Source: Faecalibacterium sp. UBA1360
GTDB lineage: Bacteria > Bacillota > Clostridia > Oscillospirales > Ruminococcaceae
Direction: 5' to 3'
NCBI GenBank assembly: GCA_002306375.1
Contig: DBRU01000081.1
Span: 1 to 17,999, forward strand
Length of the DNA: 17,999 nucleotides
The notes under the pieces were generated by a model. It searched no databases and was not told where the DNA came from. It saw nothing but the letters and a program-made list of their open reading frames with translations. Of this stretch, positions 1 to 7,402 are shown piece after piece (position 1 is the stretch's first letter; each line of letters begins with the position of its first letter). The translations under genes and the position numbers were made by a program.

Positions 1-49
1 CACAGCAGGTTTTTCTACAAGCTGTTTTCATTTTCAGTTGTTTTTTGTA

Positions 50-78
50 TTGACAACAACCGACAGTTGTATTATGAT
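50..78 (+). promoter_or_regulatory. Consensus sigma-A promoter of the small membrane protein gene
   Basis: TTGACA at 50-55 and TATGAT at 73-78 are separated by exactly 17 bases, close to the vegetative consensus. Transcription would begin near 85. The spacer holds one copy of an inverted repeat (56-70) and a second copy lies just past the expected start (90-104), so this strong promoter is probably repressed most of the time. Confidence 0.8.
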
Positions 79-104
79 ACAGTCAAGATACAACAATCAG
101 TTGT
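56..104. promoter_or_regulatory. Paired inverted-repeat operators ACAAC-N3-CAGTTGT
   Basis: ACAACCGACAGTTGT (56-70) and ACAACAATCAGTTGT (90-104) share perfect 5-base arms, a 5-base centre and the extra CA before the right arm. Their centres are 34 bases apart. The first sits between -35 and -10 and the second covers the start of the transcript, the classic positions for a repressor. A lone right half, CAGTTGT, also occurs at 35-41. The binding protein is not identifiable here. Its gene may lie to the left of the window. Confidence 0.6.
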
Positions 105-165
105 GGACGAACCTACTGAACGCCGTCCGGCGGGCCGGCGGGCAGCTTTTGCGGAGGTACATAAT

Positions 166-408
166 ATGAAATTCTATCAGATCAAACAGCGGGCTTGTGA
201 GTTTTTGGTTTCTGTCGGCAGTTTTGTTTTGCTGATGCTGATCTGCGCAGCGGTGCAGGGCACTCTGTTTTTGCCCCTGGCTCTTGCGCTGGGCCTGGGC
301 GATTTGATGGCGATGAACGTCCTTTGCGGTCTGTGCGCCCCCGCGCAGACCAAGGCCGCGCCCAAGCCCGTCAAGCTGCGGGTGGTGCAGGGCGGCCGCG
401 CAGCCTGA
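166..408 (+). CDS. Small membrane protein of unknown function (80 aa)
   Basis: I do not recognise this protein. The ATG at 166 is preceded by GGAGG at 154-158. The same frame is open back to a TTG at 67, but that start would lie inside the promoter and is rejected. The N-terminus is basic (KFYQIKQRACEF). Residues about 13-32 and 34-52 are hydrophobic and probably form one or two membrane segments, with a short loop between. The tail of about 25 residues is rich in Ala, Pro and Lys (PAQTKAAPKPVKLRVVQGGRAA) and is probably cytoplasmic. The gene is monocistronic, with a weak terminator-like region after it. The unusually strong, operator-bearing promoter suggests an inducible role, but no specific function can be assigned. 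Confidence 0.65.
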   Translation: MKFYQIKQRACEFLVSVGSFVLLMLICAAVQGTLFLPLALALGLGDLMAMNVLCGLCAPAQTKAAPKPVKLRVVQGGRAA

Positions 409-416
409 CGCGCCCG

Positions 417-478
417 GCCTGCGCCCCTGTACCGCAGGCGTCCTGTGCCGCAGGCGTAAAGACGCCTTCCCCCTTTTT
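417..478 (+). terminator. Weak terminator region with alternative hairpins
   Basis: GCCTGCG (417-423) can pair with CGCAGGC at 433-439 or with a second copy at 449-455, because CCGCAGGCGT occurs twice (432-441 and 448-457). A last hairpin, AGGCGT (452-457) with ACGCCT (462-467), has an AAAG loop and is followed, after six bases, by TTTTT (474-478). The stem is short and the T run is offset, so termination is likely partial. The rest of the 409-621 gap holds only the cutC promoter. Confidence 0.4.
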
Positions 479-547
479 ACCATATAACTGCACACTCCCC
501 GCCCGCGCCGCTGCACAGGCGGGGCGCTGTGCATTTTGGCCTTTGCG

Positions 548-556
548 TGGTATAAT
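548..556 (+). promoter_or_regulatory. Extended -10 promoter of cutC
   Basis: TGGTATAAT (TG at 548-549, TATAAT at 551-556) is a perfect extended -10 element. The hexamer 17 bases upstream (TGTGCA, 528-533) is a poor -35, so recognition would rest on the TGn motif. The cutC start codon follows about 60 bases after the expected transcription start. Confidence 0.65.
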
Positions 557-621
557 ACTATACACAACAAAGCCAGGCGCGCCGTGCCGCCGGTACCCGC
601 GCCGGGGAAAGAGGGAGACCT

Positions 622-1389
622 ATGGATCGACTGTTGGAAGTTTGTGTGGACAGCCTGGCCAGCGCCCGCGCGGCCATTGCCGGGGGCGCTGACCGGCTGG
701 AGTTGTGCAGCGCCTTGGCCGTGGGCGGCCTGACGCCCTACGCCGCCCTGCTGCGCCAGATCCGGGCCGAAAGCGGCATTGCCGTGCGGTGCCTGATGCG
801 CCCGCGTCCCGGAGACTTTCTGTACACCCATGAAGAGATCGGCCTTTTGTGCGACCAGATGGCCGACCTGCGCTGCGCCGGGGCGGACGGATTCGTGATC
901 GGCGCCCTGACGCCGGAGGGCGATCTTGACCTGCCCGTGATGCTCCGCCTGATCGAGGCGGCCGGCGACGGAGCCGGCCTGACGCTGCACCGGGCCATTG
1001 ATGTGAGCCGGGACCCGCTGGCCATCTACCGGGCGGCGGCAGGTCTGGGGATCGACACGGTTTTGACCAGCGGGGCGGCGGCCCGCTGCGCCGACGGACG
1101 GGAGGTGCTCAGCGTCCTGCTGGCCGAGCGGGACCGCACCGACGGACCCGAGGTGCTGATCGGCGCCGGGGTCAACGCCGAAGTCATCACCGACCTGTGC
1201 TCCACTTTGCCCCGAGCGCGGGCTTTCCACATGAGCGGCAAGGTGGAAAAGGAAAGCGGCATGCGCTTTCGCCGGGAAGGAGTCCCCATGGGCCTGCCCG
1301 GCCTGGACGAGTGGCACATTGCCCAGACCAGCGCCTCGGCCGTGGGCAAAGCCCGGGCCGCGCTGGATGCGGCCTGCCCCCGGGGCTGA
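622..1389 (+). CDS. cutC: CutC family protein (copper homeostasis / TIM-barrel)
   Basis: 255 aa, the usual length of CutC, a cytoplasmic TIM-barrel family historically linked to copper tolerance but whose biochemical activity is unsettled. Family signatures are visible in order: LEVCVDS near residues 5-11, GGADRLELCSAL..GGLTPY (21-40), MRPRPGDFLY (59-68), GFVIGALTPEGDLD (90-103), LTLHRAID (120-127), VLTSGAAA (147-154), LIGAGVN and, near the C-terminus, FHMSGK. No signal peptide or membrane segment is present. The ATG at 622 follows AGGGAG at a suitable distance. The gene is monocistronic, with an extended -10 promoter upstream and a strong terminator 15 bases after the stop. No metal-responsive operator or neighbouring copper pump is visible, so a copper role rests on family naming only. 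Confidence 0.95.
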   Translation: MDRLLEVCVDSLASARAAIAGGADRLELCSALAVGGLTPYAALLRQIRAESGIAVRCLMRPRPGDFLYTHEEIGLLCDQMADLRCAGADGFVIGALTPEGDLDLPVMLRLIEAAGDGAGLTLHRAIDVSRDPLAIYRAAAGLGIDTVLTSGAAARCADGREVLSVLLAERDRTDGPEVLIGAGVNAEVITDLCSTLPRARAFHMSGKVEKESGMRFRREGVPMGLPGLDEWHIAQTSASAVGKARAALDAACPRG

Positions 1390-1403
1390 ACGTCTGCCAA
1401 GAC

Positions 1404-1440
1404 AAAAGCCGGTGACCTTTGTCACCGGCTTTTTTCGTTT
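1404..1440. terminator. Bidirectional intrinsic terminator between cutC and the GNAT gene
   Basis: A 13-base perfect stem, AAAAGCCGGTGAC (1404-1416) with GTCACCGGCTTTT (1421-1433), has a 4-base loop and a T run on the plus strand (1430-1435, then CGTTTTT). The A-rich left edge supplies a shorter T run for the minus strand. It therefore serves cutC from the left and the MATE-GNAT operon, which stops at 1441, from the right. Confidence 0.92.
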
Positions 1441-1965
1441 TTACCACTCTTTTTGCAGGATATGTCGGCGTTTGCCGCCGTAGCAAAGGCGATCGGCGGC
1501 CGCGACCCGGTACCCGCGGTGCAAAAAGCTGTACAGGCTGGCGGCGTTGTCCGGGTGGACCGTGGCCAGGGCACAGCGATACCGCTCCTCTTGCCGCAGC
1601 CGCCGCTCGGCGGCCAACAGCAGCCGTCCTTCCAGGCTGTGATGCCGGTGTCCCGGCGCCACGCAACAGCTGTCCATCTGGGCGGTGCGCAGCAGTTCCA
1701 CCTCCCCCATGCCCAGCATCCGCCCCAGCGCGTCGGGGGCCGTGCCGGCCAGCTTGACGGTCAGGTAGGCTGCCAGCGTGCCGTTGGGGGCCTGGGCCAC
1801 CAGGCAGAAGCCTTCCGGCCCGTCGATGTGGGCTCGAATGTACTCCGCGTCATCGGGCACGAACCAATCCGGCTGCGGCAAGGCTCTTTGGGCGGCCTCC
1901 ATCACGGACACAACGGCGTCGGCTTCCCCGGGCAAGGCCGGACGCAGCGAATACAACCCGCTCAC
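1441..1965 (-). CDS. GNAT family N-acetyltransferase
   Basis: 174 aa from a GTG start at 1965. The start overlaps the stop of the upstream MATE gene by four bases (GTGA), and GGGAGG lies about ten bases before it inside the MATE 3' end. The same frame is open further upstream, but only within the MATE gene. The GNAT acetyl-CoA site is recognisable as DSCCVAPGHRHHSLEGRLLLAAERRL (residues 98-123), a V-x-P-x-x-R-x-x-x-L variant of motif A. VHPDNAASLYSFLHRGYRV (136-154) is the typical terminal Asn-x-x-x-x-x-x-Y-x-x-x-G-Y block. An acidic, aromatic N-terminal part (DWFVPDDAEYIRAHID) resembles the acceptor side of the fold. The acceptor is unknown. Coupling to a drug/metabolite exporter suggests the two act on the same small molecule or class. 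Confidence 0.85.
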   Translation of the reverse strand: MSGLYSLRPALPGEADAVVSVMEAAQRALPQPDWFVPDDAEYIRAHIDGPEGFCLVAQAPNGTLAAYLTVKLAGTAPDALGRMLGMGEVELLRTAQMDSCCVAPGHRHHSLEGRLLLAAERRLRQEERYRCALATVHPDNAASLYSFLHRGYRVAAADRLCYGGKRRHILQKEW

Positions 1966-3335
1966 AGGTCGGCCGCCTCCCGCGCGGCGATGCGGCGGCG
2001 CATCCAGCCGCCCCGCAGATAGTACACGGCAAACAGCACGCTGGCCAGCGTCCAGGTGATGGGATAACTGGCCTCCACCATAATGATCGTATGCACCCGG
2101 GGCACCACCAAAAGCAGCCAGGCCATGCGCAGGCCGCACACGCCGAACACCGTGATCAGCGTGGGGACCCGCACGTCGCCGCAGCCCCGCAGCGCGCCCG
2201 AAAAGATCTCGATACACACGTAGGTGACGTAAGCGGGCACAAGAAAGTGCATCATCTGCACGCCCTGGGCAATGACGGCTTCGTCGGGGGTGAAGATGCG
2301 GAAGGCCAGTTCCGCCGCCGGGTACAGCGCCACGCTGATCAACAGCGTGGTGGCGGCGGTCATGCCCAGGCAGATGCGGGTGCCCTGGCGCACGCGGTCA
2401 TACCGGCGCGCGCCGAAGTTCTGCCCCGCAAAGGTCGTGATGGCGATGCCGAAGGAGCTGACGGTCATCCAGAACAGGAAGTCCACCTTGCCGTAGACGC
2501 TCCAGGCCGCCACAGCCGTGGTGCCGAAACCGTTGACCGACGCCTGGATCACGATGTTGCTCAGGCTGTACAGCGCCGACTGGGCCGCGCTGGGCAGACC
2601 GATGCGGCAAATGTCCGAAAGCACCGCCGGGTCGGGGCGGATGTTGGCCCAGTCCAGATGCCAGGGCATGCCGTTGGAGCCGGCCAGGCAGCGCATGGTC
2701 AGCACCGCACTGGCCGCCTGGCTGAGGATGGTGGCCAGCGCCGCGCCGGCCACGCCCCACCCCAGCCCGGCCACAAAGACCACGTCCAGCAGGATGTTGA
2801 CCAGCGAAGCAATGATCAGAAAGTACAACGGGCGTTTGCTGTCGCCCACGGCCCGCAGGATGTTGGTGCCCATATTGTAGATGATCTGGGGGATCATGCC
2901 GAGGAAATAGATCTGCAAATACAGCGTGGCGTCCCCGATGATGTCGGCGGGCGTGCCCATGAGCGCCAGCACCGGGCGGCTGGTCAGCAGCCCCAGCACG
3001 GTCAGGGCCGCGCCGCCCAATACAGCCATGGCCAGGGCCGTATGCACCTGGCGGTTGACGGCGTCGTAGTCCCTGGCACCGTAGCTTTGGGCCACCACCA
3101 CGCCCGCGCCGCTGCACAGGCCCACAAAAATGCCCACCAAAAGCTGTACAAAAGCGCCGGTGGCGCCCACGGCAGCCAGGGCGCCCGTGCCCACAAAGTT
3201 GCCCACGATCAGGGTGTCGGCGGTGTTGTAGAGCTGCTGGAACAATGTGCCGAACCAGATGGGCAGAAAAAACAAAAGCAGCTGCCGGGGAATGGACCCG
3301 GTCAGGATGGCATTTTGGTCGTGTGAGGTCCGCAT
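1962..3335 (-). CDS. MATE family multidrug/metabolite efflux transporter
   Basis: 457 aa with about twelve hydrophobic segments, the usual MATE size and layout. These are cation-driven antiporters of the cytoplasmic membrane. The N-terminal half carries PRQLLLFFLPIWFGTLFQQLYNTADTLIVG (residues 16-45), the hallmark of the DinF/NorM-like clostridial subfamily, followed by VAQSYGARDY (81-90). The second half repeats the pattern with TTFAGQNFGARRYDRVRQG. The ATG at 3335 has AGGAGG a few bases upstream. The gene leads a two-gene operon whose second member, a GNAT acetyltransferase, overlaps it by four bases. Its promoter (TTTACA-N17-TAAAAT) overlaps that of the divergent LRR operon. The substrate cannot be read from the sequence. 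Confidence 0.95.
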   Translation of the reverse strand: MRTSHDQNAILTGSIPRQLLLFFLPIWFGTLFQQLYNTADTLIVGNFVGTGALAAVGATGAFVQLLVGIFVGLCSGAGVVVAQSYGARDYDAVNRQVHTALAMAVLGGAALTVLGLLTSRPVLALMGTPADIIGDATLYLQIYFLGMIPQIIYNMGTNILRAVGDSKRPLYFLIIASLVNILLDVVFVAGLGWGVAGAALATILSQAASAVLTMRCLAGSNGMPWHLDWANIRPDPAVLSDICRIGLPSAAQSALYSLSNIVIQASVNGFGTTAVAAWSVYGKVDFLFWMTVSSFGIAITTFAGQNFGARRYDRVRQGTRICLGMTAATTLLISVALYPAAELAFRIFTPDEAVIAQGVQMMHFLVPAYVTYVCIEIFSGALRGCGDVRVPTLITVFGVCGLRMAWLLLVVPRVHTIIMVEASYPITWTLASVLFAVYYLRGGWMRRRIAAREAADL

Positions 3336-3407
3336 GAGCCTTGACTTCCTCCTACTACAGGGTGAAAAAATACAAAGGACGGGCGGCGACCCGTTTCCCG
3401 TCCCAAC

Positions 3408-3436
3408 ATTTTATGCTATAATACCGATAATGTAAA
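3408..3436 (-). promoter_or_regulatory. Promoter of the MATE-GNAT operon (minus strand)
   Basis: On the minus strand TTTACA (3436-3431) and TAAAAT (3413-3408) are separated by exactly 17 bases. This predicts a start near 3401 and a leader of about 65 bases before the MATE ATG. The spacer contains the -10 element of the divergent promoter. Confidence 0.65.
3414..3422 (+). promoter_or_regulatory. Extended -10 promoter of the LRR-VWA-MoxR operon
   Basis: TGCTATAAT (3414-3422) is a perfect extended -10. The -35 position (TTTCCC, 3394-3399) matches poorly. The predicted start near 3429 leaves a leader of about 34 bases containing an AGGAGG site before the TTG start codon. Confidence 0.65.
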
Positions 3437-3462
3437 GAGGCATCGGACAGGAGGAAGAAATT

Positions 3463-4425
3463 TTGCTGCAACCCATCGCCGCGCTGTGGCGCGAAGTGCC
3501 GAGCGGCGCACAGATCCTGCGCCTGTACGGCGACACCCCCTGCCCTGCCCTGCCCGCCGAGATCGAGGGCAGACCGGTGACTGAGATCGGGCCGTATTGC
3601 TTTTCGGACCGAAGAGAGCCCGAAGGCGGCCGCTGGTGTGCCCCCGACGGCATGACCCGGGAAACAGCCCACCCCATCTGCGGCAATTTTGTGGAGGAAG
3701 TCCGCCTGCCTGACACAGTGCGCGCTTTGCACAACGGCGCGTTTTACAACTGCCGGGCGCTGCGCCGGGTCTGGTGCGGGGCCAATCTGGAGGACCTGGG
3801 CAGCGACATGTTCACCAACTGCCGCGCCCTGGACGCCTTTGTTTTGCGCTGCGGCCCCGACGCCGCCACGGGGTTGAAAAAGCTGCTGGCCGCCGTGGCC
3901 GCCGGGGTGGGGGCGGAGTTCCAAGCCGGCGAAAGCTGCGCCGCACGGCTGTATTTCCCTGAATATCTGGAATACCTGCACGAGAACACCCCCGCCCACC
4001 TGTTCAACCACAGCATCGAGGGGGTGGGCTACCGTTACCGCCAATGCTTTGCCGCCGGCGCGGTGCAATACGGCGAGTACGACGCGGCCTTTGCCCTGGC
4101 TGACGCCGACGAAGCCCCCGAAGGCCTTTGCCGCGTGGCCCTGGCCCGCCTTTTGACGCCCCACGCCCTGGGCGAGGAGGCCCGGGCGCGCTACGCCGCC
4201 TATCTGGCCGACCACCCGGGTGCGGCGATACGCCTGGCGGTGGAGGGCCGCGACGCCCCCGCTCTGGCCAAATTGGGGGACGTATTGCCCGCCGACGCCC
4301 GGCGGGATGCCGCCCTGACCTGCGCCCGGGCGGGATGGAGCGAGGGCGCGGCCCTGCTGCTGGCCGGCACCGCCGAGACCAGGCGCCGCCCGGCCAAGAA
4401 GACCTACGATTTTGACGACCTGTAA
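3463..4425 (+). CDS. Cytoplasmic BspA-like leucine-rich repeat protein
   Basis: 320 aa from a TTG codon at 3463, preceded by AGGAGG (GACAGGAGGAAGAAAT). No ATG occurs near the N-terminus. Residues about 28-135 contain LRR_5/BspA-type repeats: LPAEIEGRPVTEIGPYCFSD, then VEEVRLPDTVRALHNGAFYNCRALRRV, then LEDLGSDMFTNCRALDAFVL. There is no signal peptide or cell-wall anchor, unlike the surface BspA proteins, so it should act in the cytoplasm. The rest is alpha-helical and Ala-rich, with no family I can name. The end is basic then acidic (RRRPAKKTYDFDDL). It is first in an operon with a VWA protein (28-base gap) and a MoxR ATPase, so it is probably a binding or adaptor partner of that pair. That role is inference. 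Confidence 0.85.
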   Translation: MLQPIAALWREVPSGAQILRLYGDTPCPALPAEIEGRPVTEIGPYCFSDRREPEGGRWCAPDGMTRETAHPICGNFVEEVRLPDTVRALHNGAFYNCRALRRVWCGANLEDLGSDMFTNCRALDAFVLRCGPDAATGLKKLLAAVAAGVGAEFQAGESCAARLYFPEYLEYLHENTPAHLFNHSIEGVGYRYRQCFAAGAVQYGEYDAAFALADADEAPEGLCRVALARLLTPHALGEEARARYAAYLADHPGAAIRLAVEGRDAPALAKLGDVLPADARRDAALTCARAGWSEGAALLLAGTAETRRRPAKKTYDFDDL

Positions 4426-4453
4426 GGCGAATTTTTGCCGAAGGAGGCCCTTT

Positions 4454-5824
4454 ATGCCCCAGCGCCCCCAGACCCAAACCGAATGGGAAGCCGCGATGGC
4501 CCGCCGCGCCATGGAACTGGTACGCAGCGAGCTGTATTTGCAGCTGCGCTATCTGAACGCGGCGCTGGGCGCATTGCAGCTGACCCCCGACATGGCCGAG
4601 GACCGGCCCCCTGCCACCAACGGCGGGGCGTTGTGCTATGCCCCGCCCTGGGTGCTGCGTCTGTATCGCAAAAACCGCCGGTATCTGGGCCGGGCTTATC
4701 TGCACAGCGTGCTGCACTGTCTGCTGCGCCACCCCTGGCTGCGAAGCAACCGGGACCCGGCGCTGTGGGGGCTGGCCTGCGACATTGCCGCCGAGTATAC
4801 GCTGGACCGGCTGGACGTGCCCGAACTGCGCCGTCCGGCCGGATGGCTGCGGCAGACCACCTACCGGGACTTGCAGGCCGAATGTCGCTTTATGGCCGCG
4901 GGGCCCATCTACCAAGCGCTTTTAGGCAAGGCCCCCGAACAGCTGGAAGCCTTGCAGAAGGAGTTTTTCTGCGACAGCCACCGCCTTTGGCCTGCCGACC
5001 CCGACGCCCCGGCCGCCCAGATGATGGGCCGGCAATGGGAACAGCTGGGCCGCCAGACCCGGATCAGCATGCAGCAGGCCGGACGCCAGGCCGGCGAGAG
5101 CGCCGGGGCCCAGGCTCTGGCCGCCCAGGTGGAGGCCGCCCGCAGCCGGCGGATGTACCGGGATTTTCTGCGCAAGTTTGCCGTCTGGCGGGAGGAGCCC
5201 CGCCTGGACCCCGACGAGTTCGATCTGGGCTATTACACCTACGGGCTGAGCACCTACGGCGACCTGCCGTTGATCGAACCGCTGGAAACGCGGGAGAGCC
5301 GCAAGGTGCGGGACCTGGTCATCGTCATCGATACCAGCGAGTCCACCAGCGGCGAACTGGTCAAGGCCTTTTTGCGGGAGACCTTTGGCATCCTGAAAAC
5401 CGAGGGCAGCTTTTTCCGCCACGGCAACCTGGTGGTCATGCAGTGCGACGACGCCGTGCGGGACCTGGCCGTGCTGGACGGCCCCGACGCGCTGGAACGC
5501 TACGCCGCGTCGCTGACGCTGGTGGGCGGCGGCGGAACGGATTTTCGACCGGCGTTTGCCCGCATCGACGATCTGCGCGCCCAGGGAACGCTGCGGGACT
5601 TGCAGGGGGTCTTGTACTTTACCGACGGCAAAGGCATCTACCCCAGGCGTCCGCCCGCCTACCAGACCGCCTTTTTGTTCCTGGAGGACGGCGCGCCGCC
5701 GCCCGAGGTACCGCCCTGGGCCATGCGGCTGGTGCTTTCGGCACAGGAACTGGAGCCGGCACAGGCCGCCCCGCCCGCCATCGACTGGCAGGAATGGGAG
5801 GCTGACGAACTGCCGCAGCTGTAA
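4454..5824 (+). CDS. DUF2201-type protein: metallopeptidase-like domain plus VWA domain
   Basis: 456 aa. The ATG at 4454 is preceded by AAGGAGG, and the open frame further upstream is rejected because it runs into the LRR gene. Residues about 10-190 look like the DUF2201 N-terminal putative metallopeptidase domain, with YLHSVLHCLLRHPWL (82-96) in place of HExxH: H84 and H88 are kept, but the Glu is Ser85. ACDIAAE (108-114) supplies the usual downstream Asp110. A charged, probably helical linker (about 190-280) leads to a VWA-like domain with a complete MIDAS: D293-T-S295-E-S297, T362 (GGGGTDF) and D391 (YFTDGKG). VWA proteins beside MoxR ATPases usually act as substrate or metal-binding partners of the AAA+ ring. 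It is cytoplasmic. The altered HExxH argues against protease activity, although the motif may be naturally loose in this family. Confidence 0.88.
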   Translation: MPQRPQTQTEWEAAMARRAMELVRSELYLQLRYLNAALGALQLTPDMAEDRPPATNGGALCYAPPWVLRLYRKNRRYLGRAYLHSVLHCLLRHPWLRSNRDPALWGLACDIAAEYTLDRLDVPELRRPAGWLRQTTYRDLQAECRFMAAGPIYQALLGKAPEQLEALQKEFFCDSHRLWPADPDAPAAQMMGRQWEQLGRQTRISMQQAGRQAGESAGAQALAAQVEAARSRRMYRDFLRKFAVWREEPRLDPDEFDLGYYTYGLSTYGDLPLIEPLETRESRKVRDLVIVIDTSESTSGELVKAFLRETFGILKTEGSFFRHGNLVVMQCDDAVRDLAVLDGPDALERYAASLTLVGGGGTDFRPAFARIDDLRAQGTLRDLQGVLYFTDGKGIYPRRPPAYQTAFLFLEDGAPPPEVPPWAMRLVLSAQELEPAQAAPPAIDWQEWEADELPQL

Positions 5825-5848
5825 CACAACGCAGAAAGGAGCGCACCC

Positions 5849-7384
5849 ATGGACATCCAACGCGCCAAACAGGAGATCAAAAACACCGTGCGGGCTTACC
5901 TGGCCGCCGACGATACCGGCACGCCGCTGATCCCCCCGGTGCGCCAGCGGCCCATTTTGCTCATGGGCCCGCCGGGCATCGGCAAGACACAGATCATGGA
6001 ACAGATCGCCCGGGAATGCGGCGTGGCGCTGGTGGCCTATACGATCACCCACCACACCCGTCAGAGCGCGGTGGGTCTGCCCTTTATCCGGCACCGCAAC
6101 TACGCCGGGGTGGACCGCAGCGTCACCGAGTACACCATGAGCGAGATCATTGCCAGCTGCTACGAAAAGATGGAGCAGACCGGCCTGGACAAGGGCATTT
6201 TGTTCATTGACGAGATCAACTGTGTGTCCGAGACGCTGGCCCCCACGATGCTGCAATTTTTGCAGGGCAAGACCTTTGGCAACCAGCCTGTGCCGCCCCG
6301 CTGGGTCATTGTGGCGGCGGGCAACCCGCCGGAATACAACAAGAGCGTGCGGGACTTTGACCTGGTGACGCTGGACCGGGTGCGGCGCATGGACATTGAG
6401 CCGTCGCTGTCGGTATGGCAGACCTACGCCCGGGAACACCGCCTGCACCCCGCCGTGACCGCGTACCTGGAACTGCGGCCCCAGCATTTTTACAAGATCG
6501 AAAACGACGTGGACGGCCCGCTGTTCGTGACCGCCCGCGGGTGGGAGGATCTTTCGGCCTATTTGCAGGCGGCCGGCGCGCTGGACCTGCCGGTGGACGA
6601 GAGCGTCGTGGCCCAGTACCTGCGTCACCCCGAAGTGGCCCGGGACTTTGCGGCGTACTGGGAGCTGTACCGCAAATACAGCGCCGACTACGGCGTGGAG
6701 GACATTTTGCAGGGCAAACCCTTTGACGCCGTGCTGGAGCGGGCCATGAACGCCGCCTTTGACGAGCGCATGAGCCTGGTGAGCCTGATCTTGGCCGGGC
6801 TCAACGCCCGCTTTGCCCAGGCGCGCCGCACCGACGCCGCCACCGACGCCTGCTACCAGCAGCTGCGGGCCTACAAGCGGGACCTGGCCGCGGCCAGGGA
6901 CAAGGACCCGGCGCGAGTGTTTGCCGAACTGTGCGGCGAACTGGAAAACCGCGTGCGCGCGGCCAAAACGGCCGGCACCCATGACCCCGATGACCTGGCA
7001 GCCGGGGTGCGGGCCGCCGCATTGCTGCGCACCTGGGGCAAAAAGCTGGACGCCCAGATGGCCCCCGACACGGCCTTTGACACGGTGCGCGCCGGGTTCA
7101 ATGCCCAGGTGCGCCGCCGGGAGGAGGCCGTGGCCGCCGCGGGCGACGCTCTGGAAAGCGCCTTCGATTTCATGGAGCGGGCCTTTGCCGACGGCCAGGA
7201 GATGGTGGTCTTTGTCAACGAGCTGGCTCTGGGGCCGGATTCGGCGGCCTTTTTGTCCGACAACGAGTGCGAGCGGTTTGAGGAATACAGCCGCAAGCTG
7301 CTTTTGAACCAGAAGCAGGACGAGCTGCTGGCCGAGCTGGAACGGGACGATCTGCGCCGCAGCGAGGGCAGCCTGGCGTTCTGA
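5849..7384 (+). CDS. MoxR-type AAA+ ATPase with long C-terminal extension
   Basis: 511 aa. The ATG at 5849 follows AAAGGAG. AAA+ motifs are complete: Walker A GPPGIGKT (residues 40-47), Walker B ILFIDE (117-122), sensor 1 AAGNP with N159, and LDRVRRMDI (175-183) with the expected arginine-finger region. MoxR proteins are ATP-driven chaperones that work with VWA-domain partners, here encoded 24 bases upstream. A typical MoxR is about 320-350 aa. The extra portion after roughly residue 330 is charged and helical (RTDAATDACYQQLRAYKRDLAAARDKDPARV, later EEAVAAAGDALESAFDFMERAF) and ends in an acidic, coiled-coil-like tail. It may bind the VWA or LRR partner. The gene ends the operon 18 bases before a strong hairpin terminator. 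Confidence 0.92.
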   Translation: MDIQRAKQEIKNTVRAYLAADDTGTPLIPPVRQRPILLMGPPGIGKTQIMEQIARECGVALVAYTITHHTRQSAVGLPFIRHRNYAGVDRSVTEYTMSEIIASCYEKMEQTGLDKGILFIDEINCVSETLAPTMLQFLQGKTFGNQPVPPRWVIVAAGNPPEYNKSVRDFDLVTLDRVRRMDIEPSLSVWQTYAREHRLHPAVTAYLELRPQHFYKIENDVDGPLFVTARGWEDLSAYLQAAGALDLPVDESVVAQYLRHPEVARDFAAYWELYRKYSADYGVEDILQGKPFDAVLERAMNAAFDERMSLVSLILAGLNARFAQARRTDAATDACYQQLRAYKRDLAAARDKDPARVFAELCGELENRVRAAKTAGTHDPDDLAAGVRAAALLRTWGKKLDAQMAPDTAFDTVRAGFNAQVRRREEAVAAAGDALESAFDFMERAFADGQEMVVFVNELALGPDSAAFLSDNECERFEEYSRKLLLNQKQDELLAELERDDLRRSEGSLAF

Positions 7385-7402
7385 CCCCTTTTGTGACAAG
7401 CA

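Noticed and set aside
67..165. N-terminal extension of the first gene from a TTG at 67
   Set aside because: It would place the start codon inside the promoter and first operator. The ATG at 166 has a proper GGAGG site.
494..527. CCCCGCC...GGCGGGG hairpin as a terminator before cutC
   Set aside because: The loop is long and no T run follows. It overlaps the promoter region of cutC and is more likely chance in GC-rich DNA.
97..1425. Long minus-strand open frame (442 codons) across the first gene and cutC
   Set aside because: Composition is typical of an antisense shadow in GC-rich DNA (rich in Gly, Arg, Gln, His, Ala). It has no ribosome site or motif, and it opposes the well-supported cutC.
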